Shown: in pieces, positions 32,036 to 46,715 of the stretch | Position numbering within the stretch: position 1 is the first letter of the stretch | Layout of the letters: each line of letters opens with the position of its first letter | Assembly (NCBI GenBank): GCA_029747585.1 | Contig: JAPEVF010000131.1 | Span: 35,965-99,964 of the forward strand | Direction: 5' to 3' | DNA: 64,000 bases | Origin: Pleurotus djamor | Lineage: Eukaryota > Basidiomycota > Agaricomycetes > Agaricales > Pleurotaceae | Program-made: the position numbers and the translations under genes | The notes under the pieces: generated by a model | Told to the model about the DNA's origin: nothing | What the model saw: the letters and a program-made list of their open reading frames with translations, nothing else | The model's database searches: none

Positions 32036-34217
32036 TCAGGCAAGGAACACTAGTTTTTCTTGAGCCCCGCTCTCAAGCCAAGCACTCTCCGCTACGATAC
32101 CGCTTCCAACCCTTTCGTAAATCATGGCATTCTGCTTTGGCACTACGGCCAACACAAGAAGATACCTCCCCCGATCACCATATACCTCTTCATCGCACAA
32201 CCCAATCTCTCCCGACGAACGAGACGTCGCGATGAGTTCAAGGTTAGGGTACGCAGGTTGGGTGCTGGAGACATTTAAGCAAGGTAAACATATTCTCCCA
32301 GCGGCCGGTGAACCTTCTTTGAGGTGGAGCACGAAAGTACCGTTGCATGCATTGGAAATCTTCGGACTTCGAGAAGCGTCATGATCGCCGACATGCAACG
32401 AAGCTGCAGTCGTGCGGAAGACCAGAGTACCTTCTGGTATTGAGAGACCTTCCGGTAGTCGAACGGAATCACTTTTGGGTGGGTGGTATTTTGGTAACAG
32501 TCCCTCGCCCTCATAGATAGCTTCAGATTGGTACTTTGAATCCAATTTGGCCAAAACGCCGTGCTCGTAAAGGGAGAATGAATCAATGAGAGAGGTCAAT
32601 ACTTTTGGATAGGTGCTCCCGCATTGTGTCCATTTGATGGTATATTCAGTAGCGCCTCGCCATCCAATCCACGACCACGACGGCCAAGGCGCATCTTTTG
32701 GGATATTCCGTCGAACTAATTGAACGCTATCGGAGGGTACCCACAGCAACGTACGGTCGAGGTCCTTCAGCAACATCCCATAGCGAAACCCATACGGACC
32801 GAGCTGGAAGGCGTTTGTGAGGGCAGTGGTTATGGCAGACATTCCATCCACGGCATCCAGCTCGCTGGTAAAATCGCGCGGGCCGTAGTTGTTGACAATT
32901 GACATGTAAGTATCTGTATATGATGTCTGAAGCCAACTTTGAGTGGGCGCACGAGGGAAAGTCAAGCTCCCAATCCCAGTGAACCGGGAAGAATGGAATG
33001 ATTGTGGAGATCGACGGTGTTCTGAAATGATATCCTCTGGCCAAACCTCCTCAAGGCATTCAAAGTATATTTGATCTTCGGTGAAGAAAAGGCGGCGACA
33101 AGAAAGCATGGCTTCCTGGTATGTCCAGCCTCTGGAGCCCCATGCGGATCGGCTTAGAGTATGAAGGAGATTCGGGAGGGGCACGGCAAAGTGTAAACCT
33201 TGAACTTTTTCGATGTGTTGTTTCACCTTTCGCGAACCAGGCCGTACGCCGGGAAGCCCGGCGTGTGCGCTGAGCCCAGCGACAGCAAAGAGAGTCAAGT
33301 AAGAGCACCCGTATATCTGGTGCATCACGCCGATCTGAGCTGCCTTATCCTCATGGCTATCCTGGATGATACAGAGGGCGTCGATCCATAGATATCGCTC
33401 GCCAAGTAACTTGCAGACATGGATAGAGTCAACGATGGTTGCAGGGAGAATGGAGATGTCCAATCCGCCTGGGACGGACCGACTTGACACGTTATCCAGC
33501 ATTGTCTGGTATTGCGAACCCACGCCGCCCCAGACGTATGAGAGAGCGATGTACCGACAGCGTTTGGGCGCGGGTACCAAGGACATCGTCTTCACATCAA
33601 TCATCCTCACCGCAGATGGTAGGGCCTCACGACGATCTATCCACCATGATCCTTGACACACATCGTCGTGCTCTTCCTGACAAAGTCGCAACCATTTCCT
33701 GACCAACGATACGTCCATCATGTCCTTGACTGTCCGTCCATGGGCTTCCTTGCTTCGCCCAAAGAGACGCGCATCTTCTGCCATTAGCTGAATATCCAGA
33801 GTCAATCTACAGCGAGTGATTTGTAGCATTTGACTGATTTCCCTTGGTCGGTTTGACGCGNTTTATGACGAGGCCATGACATTCTTCTGCCTTATCTTTC
33901 GGCGGTGGATTTTTGAAGGTCCCGCGCCCGACCGGGTATACTACACATTCAATACCATCGAGATCGTATTCAGTTTCCGGTTTCTCGAGAAACCAGGAGT
34001 TTCGAAACGCGGTCCTTGCGAGGCGACAGAACGCGCAGGATTCTGCCCGGGCGAGAATGTCGATCAGACAACCGAGCGGTACTCTAGGTTTCGGTACGAC
34101 CGAGCTGATAATGTTGTGGAAGTCGATTTGAGAGCAAACTTGACAGAGGGAAGCATCCTCTAGATCCTCTAGAGAGGCTTTGTGGTTGTCGTTGCGTCGA
34201 AAGAGCGAAAGAAGCAT
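32036..34217 (-). CDS. HET-domain protein, copy B, frame broken at an N
   Basis: Paralogue of the gene at 17990. The N-terminal part (34217 to about 33862) has CQVC and CAFCRLARTAFRNSWFLE, matching copy A. The rest (about 33860 to 32036) has YIALSYVWGG, RYLWIDALCIIQDS, RGWTYQEAMLSCRRL and WPSWSWIGWRG. The two parts are in different frames and meet at the single N at 33861; in the second frame the sequence ASNRPREISQ aligns to the NRPKRISQ of copy A. The break is therefore most likely a sequencing or assembly artefact rather than a real mutation. Full length would be about 725 residues. Function as for copy A: HET-type non-self recognition and cell-death signalling, inferred from the domain. 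Confidence 0.85.
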
Positions 34218-34375
34218 GAGAAATCTCCTGGGCTCCTAAGTAACCTAAATAGGGTTTTTAAAGGAAGTGTCCAACACTGTCTCCGCGAAAGTCAAGCACG
34301 GCAGTACATTAGCCATAGTATGTTCTACAGAAAATAGCTACACAAATGCTCGTATTATATGTTTCTCAATGACAG

Positions 34376-35028
34376 CTATGGTGCGGCAAAGACAAGGTGG
34401 CTTCCATCTTTTGACTTGGAAACGACGTTCCCAATGTAAGCCCACTAGACAAGGTGATGAGGATATTTAGTAGGATTCAATGTGGCATCCTAGTGAGAGT
34501 CGAAACTTACATTCAGATATCCCCCATCTCCGTGCCGGGTGAATTCTCCCTGTTTGAACCAATAGACTTCGTACCCAATGGTGCCTCCAATTACGATGTC
34601 GAATTCATAGTGTTTGTGACCCCAGTCGACGCCCTTCGTGCCAGCAAACTTCGTATCATGTTTGACATGACAGATGAGCCAGTTGAAACTGGGATACTGT
34701 TTTTTCATCTCGGATACCAGGGCTTTGGTGTACTCGGAGCGCCTCTACAGGGGATACAGCCGCATCAGCACGAAATGATGGTAATGGTGGCACTCTACGG
34801 CAAACTCACATCTTTGTCTTGTTGTATACCCCCTATGATACCCTCCGTGATGCTAGAGGCTATGGTGTCCAATACCTCTCCGGCTGCTCCAGCTCGCCCA
34901 CGAGCTTCAAGGTCTGACTTGGCTTCGAGGGGGCCTAAAGAGTCCATATCGTCGAGGGATGATGCCGGAGCAGCTACTGAAAACGTTATGGAAAGCATCA
35001 TGAGAAAGAAGAATGTGATAAGCTTCAT
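34376..35028 (-). CDS. Small secreted protein, family uncertain
   Basis: Exons 35028-34810, 34744-34511 and 34444-34376, all phase 0, giving 173 residues. Residues 1-20 are a clear signal peptide (MKLITFFFLMMLSITFSVAA). A pro-region with LEAR near residue 44 could be a processing site. The mature part is compact: KQYPSFNWLICHVKHD, KHYEFDIVIGGTIGYEVYWF, GEFTRHGDGGYLNW, AYIGNVVSKS. The GDGGYxNW motif and general layout remind me of small secreted DUF7888-type proteins of agaricomycetes, but I cannot confirm this. Only one Cys in the mature part, unlike typical Cys-rich effectors. A weak TATA-like element lies about 95 bases upstream. Role unknown; extracellular. Confidence 0.75.
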
Positions 35029-35453
35029 TGCAAGAGTGATATACGAGTAGTAGATGAGATATTGAGGAGTGGTGGACCCGCCAGCGGATGGAACATCGCT
35101 GATCTGCAAAACTGCCGCTATTTAAGATGTATGTAGTCACGGCCAGACTGGTCTTGGACCGGATGTTTCACAGACTGGGCGCTGTAAGGTGAAGACAAAT
35201 GTGCAATGGATATCCAGACATTGTGGTGACTTGTGAGGCGGTGCGAAGCAACCGGCGGCGAAACAAGTATGTATACCTTACCGGGGTGCATGCCGGGCGC
35301 AAAGTTAGATATACTAGGCTTCCCAAAACGTGGTCAGGCCCCGGGATAATCAGCTTGAAGTACCGGAGGAAAGGGTAATAAAAGATGTAGAGACACCAAA
35401 GAGATGATCAAGAAAAGGTTGGAAGGCATAAATACGTAGGGAATGTAGCCGAA
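35029..35453. other. Intergenic, promoter side of the secreted-protein gene
   Basis: No gene seen. CTATTTAAG near 35118-35126 (CTTAAATAG on the minus strand) may be a TATA-type element for the secreted protein. Confidence 0.35.
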
Positions 35454-37218
35454 TTAATTGGGGTGCTCAATGCTAGACTTGTGCTTCTTGAGCATTGGGA
35501 TCAGGCCGCGCGCATTCATTGATGATGCGTGACCACCAGCAATGTCAGACTTCGATCGGCTGCGTTTCATAGTCGTTGTAGAAGGCGGTTGGCGAGACAC
35601 CGAAGGCGGGCGACCGTCTTGAGACAGATGATTAGTCGTGGCTACATGAGGAATGCCAGTTGAGGCCGGAGCGACGGAGCGACTAGGACTGGAGCTCGAA
35701 GGGAGGATGAGACCAAGGCCTTGCGTGCGCGAGGACGTAGTCGAGGATGAGAATTTAGCTTTTCCCCTTTCAAGGAGGCCCGATATAGAGAATTTAGAGG
35801 TTAATTCTAGTAGAGCCGGTACTCCGCCTTCGGATTCAGTTGGCAGAAGTCGCGTACCGGGAACTTCGCCTGCGATGATTGGTGAAGGAGACCGAAGGGT
35901 AATAAGGGGAGGGGAAGCACGCGGAGGAAATCTTCGAGCTAGAATACGTCGCAAGTTGTTCCATGCACTGGACCTCGGGGATACCACTCCTTCTGGTTCA
36001 TGAGTAGGGGGAGTGCTTGTATCGCAGTCTTGAGGCAGGACCTCAGAGACGACATCGGGAGGGGAAGAAGGTTTTGGAGGAGAGGAAATTGTCTGAGCAA
36101 GAGTACGCCGGATGCTTTTTCATGTACGTCTCTTTGGAGACGTTAAAGCATCCCTCGAAGGTAGCGAGCGCATGTCTTCAGGTAAGCGGATTGTAGGCGA
36201 GTTTTCGTCGAGTCTTGGCTTCTTACGAGGCAAATGTGGCAAAGAGAATAGTTCAGCAGAGTCTGTGAGAGGTCTCTTGGGGGGNTTGAACAGACGTATC
36301 CATGTGAGGAGGATTAGGCGGTGCTAGATGCTGCCAGGACGAATGGAAAGCGCGTCGCGCTTCGATATACACATTGGAAATGCCACCCGCCGGAGCCAGA
36401 CGTGGTATATACGAAAACTGGGGGCCTTCGAAAGGGTTGGCGTGCCCATCCATTGACAGTGGGGTGGCTTGGAGTGGGACCGGGGGGGTTGCGAAGCCTG
36501 TGGAAGTCCAACGGCTCCTCCTTGACGGGTCTACGTGAATCGTCAGTACTGTTCCGACCAGGATGATGTGGAGAAGTCAGCGCACAGTTTGATCTCGAGC
36601 TTGTCCTCGTATATAAACTTGACAAGCGGGGAAACAATATCCAGCAACCAGAAATGCAGAGCCTCGGATGAAACACGGCCGTGAAATCCAAGAAACGCGG
36701 TCAGAGCGTTCGCGTGCGCATCTTGTATAACCTCGTAGCGGCGTTTCGTGTCAAGGTGGGAGAGGTGGGTCATGAGGGCGTGGCTTTCCGATATAGTGAG
36801 AACTGGGATTGAGGACGCAAGAAGCGAGCGTATGTAGGTGGTCTTGAATGCATGACTTATTGCCTAGGATTTCAAGTCTAAGAAAAGCGATGATTGGGAA
36901 AGACACAAGGCGTACCGAATATCTTGGGTGCCAGTTATTTTTTCCAGCAAAATCATCCCGCCTGTGAACACGATAGAAGGCCTCGTTTACGGCGAACGTC
37001 AGCTCGTTGGCGCCTTCTTCGTGTGCATCAGAGACGTCGTCAATGCCAATCGATTTGCGAGGTGGGTCTGCGAGGAACGTAAAAGGTTTGAACAACGCTC
37101 TTGTATATGGTCGAAAGGTAGGGTTGACTACTGCCCGAGACGATTCGATCATGAAAGCGCATGCTCGGATGGCGCACTCAGGTTGGTCTTCTTGGTGGGA
37201 GAGGGATGTCGCGTCCAT
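35454..37218 (-). CDS. Unrecognised protein with Ser/Pro-rich C-terminal half; 3' structure unresolved
   Basis: Exon 1 is 37218-36916 (MDATSLSHQEDQPECAIRAC...) and exon 2 starts at 36863 (AISHAFKTTYIRSLLAS...), joined in phase 0. The first 200 residues look globular and helical (RRYEVIQDAHANALTAFLGF, ALHFWLLDIVSPLVKFIYED) with no motif I recognise. Exon 2 reaches a stop at 36543 unless an intron is removed. Downstream, a coding-like frame continues with Pro/Ser-rich sequence (ATPPVPLQATPLSMDGHANP, DTSVQ), is interrupted by the N at 36285 and by an in-frame TGA at 36120-36122, and then runs open to 35454 (KRSRSKSDIAGGHASS). Either there are unplaced introns plus sequence errors, or the gene is degenerating. 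Confidence 0.45.
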
Positions 37219-38492
37219 GAGCTCGATTCACGCCGCGGCGGTGATGGTAACAGGGAGGAAGTTCGACGCGAGCACAGACAGACTGCAAGATCGGCAGCAC
37301 CAAGCGACTCCAAACAGTGGAAGTTCGAGAGATAAACAAAACCTTAAATCTGTGACGAAGGTGATGTCACGCAACGCGATTGCTGATATAAAGGTGACTC
37401 AGATCACTGTTCGTGAAAAGTGTACTCTCCTTCAAGTCTAGGCAGGAATGTGAGTAAACCGCGACGCATTTAGGTTCAATTGACTGACCGTTGTCCATAG
37501 TGGATTCATAGGCGTGCACAGATTAAAACCACTAATTTTCGTTGCCCACCTATGTAGGCTGCTGCTCGCTAGACCAAACTGGATAATCGCTGGATGCGCT
37601 GAATCTTGCCAAAGGGAAATTGCCATTCGGGCCCCACTATTTCATGACCTTAGGTCCTCAAAGAGGGCCTCGGGGGCGGATAGCGGCTATGCCTCCTGTG
37701 CAGAGTACCTGGTAGGCAGCGTATCCGTCAAAGGCGACCCAGAGCTTGGACGGGGTGGCAGCCTGATTGGGATCGATGCTGGGTTGCTGGGAACCTTAAC
37801 CTTGGTGCGACCGGGCGCATCCATCAGTGCACAAATGGACTCTGGAGTGATTGTGGACGCCGGGTGAGGTCGACATCGGTGCGCTGGTGTCGGGTGGGTT
37901 CGTCGTTCCGCTTTCAATGTCCAGAGACATTAGTGTGACTGAAGCAACTTGACGGTGAGTATGAGTGAAACAGAAACGAGAAGACAGTCACTAATACCCT
38001 CTCCCTCCCCAGCTGCGAGGGGCAACCTAAGGGAACCATGAAGATTAAAGGCTGGGAAGGGTGATTCATTGGTGACGCAACGGAAGTTTGGTAGGTGAAT
38101 TTGGACTTTTGGCTCGACTTTTGGTAGAGGCACACGAATCACATGGTCCTATATCCTTTTTTNGTTACTTCGATTGAGCCCCCAAGTTGAACCAAGCGTG
38201 GACACTAGACATAGTAAGATCGCGTTGAGACTGGAGGTGGGGGTTGGTGAACGTTGAACGTTGAGAACTGAGTTCTGGGGTCTGGACGCCTATTAGTCAC
38301 GCAGTGACCATGACGGACTGAACCGCTGAAGAACTGCGTAGAGTGAGAACATGCACTATTGCTACAGCTCATGAGATGAGGCTTTAAATTGAAGTCTAGG
38401 GACTGGATATGCAGAAATATCTACTCAAACGATTACGAGTCTACGACGCAACTTCCCACAAACGAATCGTTGATGCCAACTTGATGGGGCGT
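37219..38492. other. Intergenic stretch between two unknown genes
   Basis: About 1.27 kb without a supportable gene. Overlapping ORFs on both strands at 37514-37917 have no recognisable composition or splice context. Confidence 0.4.
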
Positions 38493-40112
38493 TCACGGGG
38501 CCCTCTGCTTTCCCTTCAGCTTCTGGGATGCTTTCTGATGGGTCTCAAGCCTAAAAAGTCTTGAGAAGCTGGAAAATACATGACTTCCAGTGCTCTTAAG
38601 CGACGTCAGGGTATCAACCTTGGAATGTGACGATGAACGGTCGGGTTCGTAACGTGACAGGATACTGGTTGCCTCCATTGATGACACAGAGCCATGGCTC
38701 AGCGAAGCAGCAGGTTCGTAGGATGTGCAGTGAGCGCCGGAACGGCTAGTCGATGACGATCTACGTGGCCCCGAGGAGGACTCCGTTGTGGTGGGATACA
38801 AGATTTCTCTCGGTTCAGCTAGGGATGATGAAGCCTTGCTACGTTTCATTGAAGGCGGGGAGATTGAGTAGGGCGCATTCGATGGCATGACAGGCTTGAG
38901 GGAAGGTTCGAAGTCAAAAGCGATCTCTTGAGCAATTCCAACGAGGACGCCTAGTGCCCGACAAAGAATGAACTCGGCGTACGCAGGATCTTGATTGTGA
39001 AGCTTCTCCGCGGCGGCCGACAGTGATTGGGCCTTAGTATGTGCGTTAGCAGTCTCAGGAAAGTCTAGAAGCCCTATTCCATTGGCGATGAAAGCGAGTG
39101 ATTCATCGCATAGAGCCATTCGCCTCATGACCTTACCAATAAACCGAAAAAATTAGATGACAGAATCAATATCAAAGAAAAGGGTTACGCACGGTAGCAA
39201 GATGGGAGCCGCCAGACACAGAGGCACGATAGAGTGAATTTTGGCGATCGATTTCCTTCCGCCATAGCAGATCGAGAAGGGCGAAGCCGCAGTAGGCGAG
39301 GCTGAGCGAACGGAAAGTGAGACTGCCGTTGGGAGCAAACTCGAGAGGTTCATCAGAAAGGACCCTCTTGAGTGGATAGAAAAGGTTGTCCAGAGAAAGA
39401 CTTGCGGTGCTCTTGATGAAAGTCGCGACGTGCGAAGGTATGGCGTGTTGGTTGTGATGCTTGAACCAGCGAACCTCGGCCTCTGAAAAGAAGTAGAGCG
39501 ACCCGCTCTTGTCCCACTTAGTTCGGAACGGCTTCATTGCTTGTCGCATCGGGGTGATGAGATGAGCATAGTAGTGGTCGGCGAGTTCGCGCCATCCAGC
39601 TGAAGATATAACCGCCCACGCAACAGCCTCCATGATGTTCGCCAAGAGCTTGGGTGCAGGATATGTCAACGTTTTAAGCCACTTTCGAATCTCTGCTTCG
39701 TCCCCAGGTGCAACTTGAATGGTCTCAAAGTCAACCCCCGCACTAGCGAAGAGACGGGACATATATTCATTTTTCGTGAATATACATACGAGCCACTGAG
39801 TGGCGGGGTTAGAGATCCGGGGGTCTGAGAGATAGAAAATGAACTCACTTCAATGGCGCACGCCATTTTGACTCCCCGGATATCTGTGTGCTCTATGAGG
39901 AAGCGAATAACAACGAGACGAATAGAGTATCCGTGAACTGCATCGCCGTAGTGCTCCGACATATGGTTATTGGCTGGAGTCTCTTTGCGGAGGTTGTGAG
40001 AGAATCGCTCGAGAACTATTGTGTCTTTGTTGAACTTGTCGAAGCGATAGTGCTTGTAGGTGCCTCGGGCTACAAACGAGGCAGCGAGAGTGCGTACATC
40101 GGAAGGCGCCAT
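38493..40112 (-). CDS. Unrecognised helical protein with Ser-rich C-terminus
   Basis: Exons 40112-39849, 39795-39193 and 39131-38493, all joined in phase 0, giving about 501 residues with no frame problems. The start MAPSDVRTLAASFVARGTYK follows a reasonable leader. The body is mostly helical (LLANIMEAVAWAVISSAGWR, SLAYCGFALLDLLWRKEIDR, YAEFILCRALGVLVGIAQEI), soluble by appearance, with no Cys clusters, signal peptide or catalytic motif I know. The last 130 residues are Ser/Thr/Arg-rich and disordered (SGPRRSSSTSRSG), ending in a basic LKGKQRAP. General layout (helical body, phosphorylatable Ser-rich tail, same strand) resembles the preceding gene at 35454-37218, but I could not align them convincingly. 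Confidence 0.72.
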
Positions 40113-40527
40113 TTCGAGCGGGGTGATGTCCAGCGTCGTAGGTGGGGTGCCAGACAGAAGGAAAGAAAGAGATCGGAGAGTCCAGACATATTACAAGGTA
40201 TTTATGTGGGAGCGTGTCCAACATATCTAAACAGCGGAAGTCCATCTTGCTGCTAAATATCTCGTGGCCGCAAGTTGACTGATAGGAAGGGGCCTCAAGA
40301 CCGCACAGACCAAGCGCGTTAAGCGAGCGATGCCACCTTGAGTATATTAAGTCGCCTTTGAGCATTTAGAGCCAGGAAAAGTCCTCAACCTAGCGGCTGG
40401 ACAGAGGGAGGGAAGGTGGGCAAAGGAGAAACCGAACAGGGGTAAGATACGGTAACGTGATGCAAGGCGCGTTGGCTGCTCGTGGCTCGGATTTGCTTAG
40501 CGCCCGTTGATTCCTCTCCCTCTCGCA
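40113..40527. other. Divergent promoter region
   Basis: 415 bases shared by two divergently transcribed genes (40112 minus, 40528 plus). No distinct element was identified. Confidence 0.35.
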
Positions 40528-43500
40528 ATGGCCACAACACCGCACAAGCCAGGTGTTCACTGGGAAAACGAACCCTCCCTCTCAGATTTTGGCTCTCCTT
40601 TCTCTGCAGCATCATCAGCAACAGAATTCTCACCGACGACGGTCCAATATCTGAATTCACAACTCGTTGCTCATGGCTTTGCCCCGTCGCCCGGACTGGT
40701 TTTGGAGGGACTATCAACCCATGACACTGAACGGCTGGTGAAATGCTTGATGGGGATGCTTGGTCAACGCATGGTGGGCTGTAATGTGCTTGTTTTCAGA
40801 AGACACCTATGACGATCGCTTTTGTTTGGTTTAGGAAGATATGAATCGAACAGAAGAATTGTCGGCCAAGTATCGGACACTTTCTTACGATCATGAACGA
40901 CTGCTCGGGATGCAGCGGACAGCAAAAGAGCAAGCGGCTAACGCTGAACGTGAAATGAATGTCTTCAAGTCTCGACTGGCGTAAGGTTTTTCTTACCCCG
41001 TCCACAGACCTATCCAAGCTGACGACCGCGTCAGTGCAACGCAGAAGCTCTGCAAAGCATCAGAAACAGCACACAAGCAAACCTCAGCCGAACTGAGTCG
41101 GACACTGACCTCCATGCAAGCACTTAGACAAACACATCAAGCTGAGATAAAGAGGAAGGAGGTTCAGTTTGAACGGATGCAAGATCGCTGGACCAAGCTG
41201 GCGGATGCTCAAGGACAGCTAGGGAAGGCAGCTAGCGGTGTTACTTTTCGCTGTGGTAATGCGAACTTGGCTGAGGGTTCAACCAGCGGGAAGGGAAACA
41301 AATCATACATGGAGGTGGCCCTGGAGCAGGCGGAGGAGACAAGAGCGCGACTCGATGCCGATAACTTGAGACTGAGGAGGATGGTTGTCAATTCGGTGAA
41401 TGAGATGCAGGCCCTCCTCCATCGGGTCAGAGGGGAAGACGAAGACAAGGTGCGCTTCCCGTTGTCCTTCCAAGCCACGGTCGAAGACGCTTGCTGACCA
41501 CTCTCGTAGACAGAGCCTTGTACTGTGACGTCTCTGTTCCCTTTGCATCCCAAAACTGCGCCTACGGATAAGCTGTTGACTTTGATGACTTCACTTGAGG
41601 ATGCTGTCTCTACCCGTTCAGATACATCCTTGTCATCATTGCCTTCCTCAACCAGCCACGAATCCTCACAGCCAAACCTAGAAGCGGAAATCGAACGCTT
41701 AAATAGCATAATCGAGAAACTTGAAGCTGAATTAGGTGCGCTGTGACCAATTGCCCTGTGACGTTTGCTGACAATCCTTCGTGTAGTCCAAGCTCACAAA
41801 GAAACCCGGTCGACAGCATGCAAAGTCCATGAACTTCTAGACGAGCTAGCTTCGAAGCGCGTTGAGGATAGCGTAGATTCGATGTCCACACCTGATGGCG
41901 AACTCCAACGTTTGGAAAGCATGCGACGTGAGCTTGATGAAGAGAGGTTCAAGTTCACCGAGGCGACCGTGAAACTGGGTAGGGAGCGCGTCGATTTGGA
42001 GGTAAGCCATCCCCCCAGTGATGATATCATTGTCATGTAGCTCACGTATTGTCTAGGCCGAGCGACTCAAATTCTTGGAAGAACGACGGTCATGGCAAGT
42101 TGAGAAGGCTCTCAACGAGTTACCACCAACCCCACAGCCCTCAACATCTACAAGCACGGCACCGCCTGCAGCTATACCACGAAGACCTGCATCCCCGCAT
42201 AGGGTCAAGTCTCCCCGTAAATCACCTTTGAAACTCCCTGCAAAGGCAGGAAGTCCGAGAAAGGCCTCGAAGTTAGCCCGTCGATCATCCGTGGGGCTGA
42301 CGCCCCCTCCGAAAAAGACGAAAAGTAAAGGCAAGGGGCNGGGTGGAACTGTCGGCTGAAACTGAGGTATTGCCACCACCTCAAGGGATCCCTCCGCCGT
42401 CTCTTCTATTGGATACGTTCGTCTTACCACCGCCTTCACCACACGCTGTACTTCCCGCTGCACCCGCAATCACCCTCACGACATCTTCAGAACGGCTACA
42501 TCCCATTGATGCTATGTTAATCGATTCTTCTCATACACCGACAGACCCCCCTCCTCGCTCCGACTCTGAACCAACTTTGAATACTCCTCCGAAGCACGAC
42601 CCTTTCTCCGTTCTCAACCAACCGAACCAATCCGCCGACGCGCCAAAATACTCATATCCCGTTGCGAAACCCTACGCGAAGCACATGATTCATGCTTATT
42701 CCCCCGTCAAACCTAGTCCTTTGAGTAGGATTCTGATGTTGAGCGATTCGCCTGGGAGTCCGGAGGGGAGCGGGGAGTCGAATGGGCAGCTTGGAGTTGT
42801 TATGGAGGAAGACGAAGAAGAGGAGATGTTCCCAAAGTTGACGGGGATAGATGATGGGGAGGCGATGGATGTGGTTTGTGATGGAAAGGATGGGCTTGGA
42901 GGGTTTGGACATATTCCTGAGAGTGAGATGAGCTTGGCTGCGCAGCTTGGCGTTGAGGAGAGCGATGAGGACGAGGGTGTGGTTGTCGTTCCTGAGAAGA
43001 AGAAGAAAGCGGAGGGAAGCAAGCCTTCAGTGAAACCCGGGAAACCTACCAGTCGGCCACCTTCGCGGACCTCTGCGACTACGAAGAGCTCTGTCGTGAC
43101 CAAACCTTCGACTACCAGAAGTACGAAAGCAACTACTTCACGGAAGGTTGGAGAGGAGAAAGAAAATACCAATAACAACAAGACGGTGGATACGACGACG
43201 AAGTCGCTGGTCAAGGATAAGAAGAGATCGTCTCCAACGGGTGGCGAACTTGAACGCCCAACGAAGGTAACCAAGGTCGCTGGATCTACATCGACAACTT
43301 CAATGGCAAAACCGAAGTCAACCACGCCAACGACGTCATCATCTTCAACTATCAAAGCGGCGGCTACAGAACGGGATGCCAAATCAACGACTTCGACTCG
43401 GGTAACTAGAAGTAAACCCACTAGTGCAGGAGTTCCTCCATCTACTCGAGGAGGAAGCACTGCTGGTGGGCCGAGGAGGGTTTTGCTTGATAGCGCGGAG

Positions 43501-43533
43501 GCTCCGACGTTAGCGAAGGGTCGTCGGGCATGA
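40528..43533 (+). CDS. ADIP-domain coiled-coil protein (Msd1/SSX2IP-like)
   Basis: About six or seven exons; exon 1 is 40528-40773 and exon 2 starts at 40835. The N-terminal domain (TVQYLNSQLVAHGFAPSPGL, then VKCLMGMLGQRM and EDMNRTEELSAKYRTLSYDH) matches the afadin/alpha-actinin-binding (ADIP) domain. A long coiled coil follows to about residue 430. The C-terminal half is disordered, acidic (VMEEDEEEEMFPKL) and then Lys/Ser/Thr-rich with PPKKTKSKGKG and similar basic runs. In fission yeast and animals, this family (Msd1, SSX2IP) anchors microtubule minus ends at the spindle pole body or centrosome; the same role is inferred. The frame slips by one base at the N of 42340; dropping that base restores the frame, so it is an artefact. 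Confidence 0.78.
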
Positions 43534-43903
43534 TGGGTGGATATGCGCTCTAAATTGGTTATCGTGTCCTTGTTGTCGCTTTTAGCTTGTCGTCTGTCTG
43601 TCATAACAGTGTTTTTNATACATGTGTCTTTTATCTTCAGAAGGTTCTCCACTCGCGAGTAGTCAGTTGTCAATATGTCAGCATTTCAAGCGCTTACTTA
43701 TGTGATCGTCCCGCGGGGCGATTTCGTCCTCCGCGGCTTTTTAGAAAAGCTCTGCTCTTGCAGACAATCAAGTCGAAATTATATGGATGATTGATAAATT
43801 GAGATTGCTATTGTCTATAAGTTTACTAGGAGATAGTATTATACATGCTCAAACGCTGCGTCCAAATTCTATATCGTAATAATGACCATGTCCACACATT
43901 ACT

Positions 43904-46605
<2,702 letters not shown>

Positions 46606-46708
46606 TGTGTGAGGGATGGGGAAATCGGAGAATGAGAGTGGTGTTGAGGAACAAGTGGGGCAACAGGAAAAAAGGTGGGGCTTGAATGTCGCTTAGGATG
46701 TCCGACGT

Positions 46709-46715
46709 CTTTATA
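46709..46715 (-). promoter_or_regulatory. TATA box of the FAD monooxygenase gene
   Basis: TATAAAG on the minus strand, about 105 bases upstream of the ATG at 46605, with a long 5' leader implied. Confidence 0.45.

Noticed and set aside
37514..37917. Overlapping ORFs on both strands
   Set aside because: Composition does not resemble the surrounding genes and no splice context exists.
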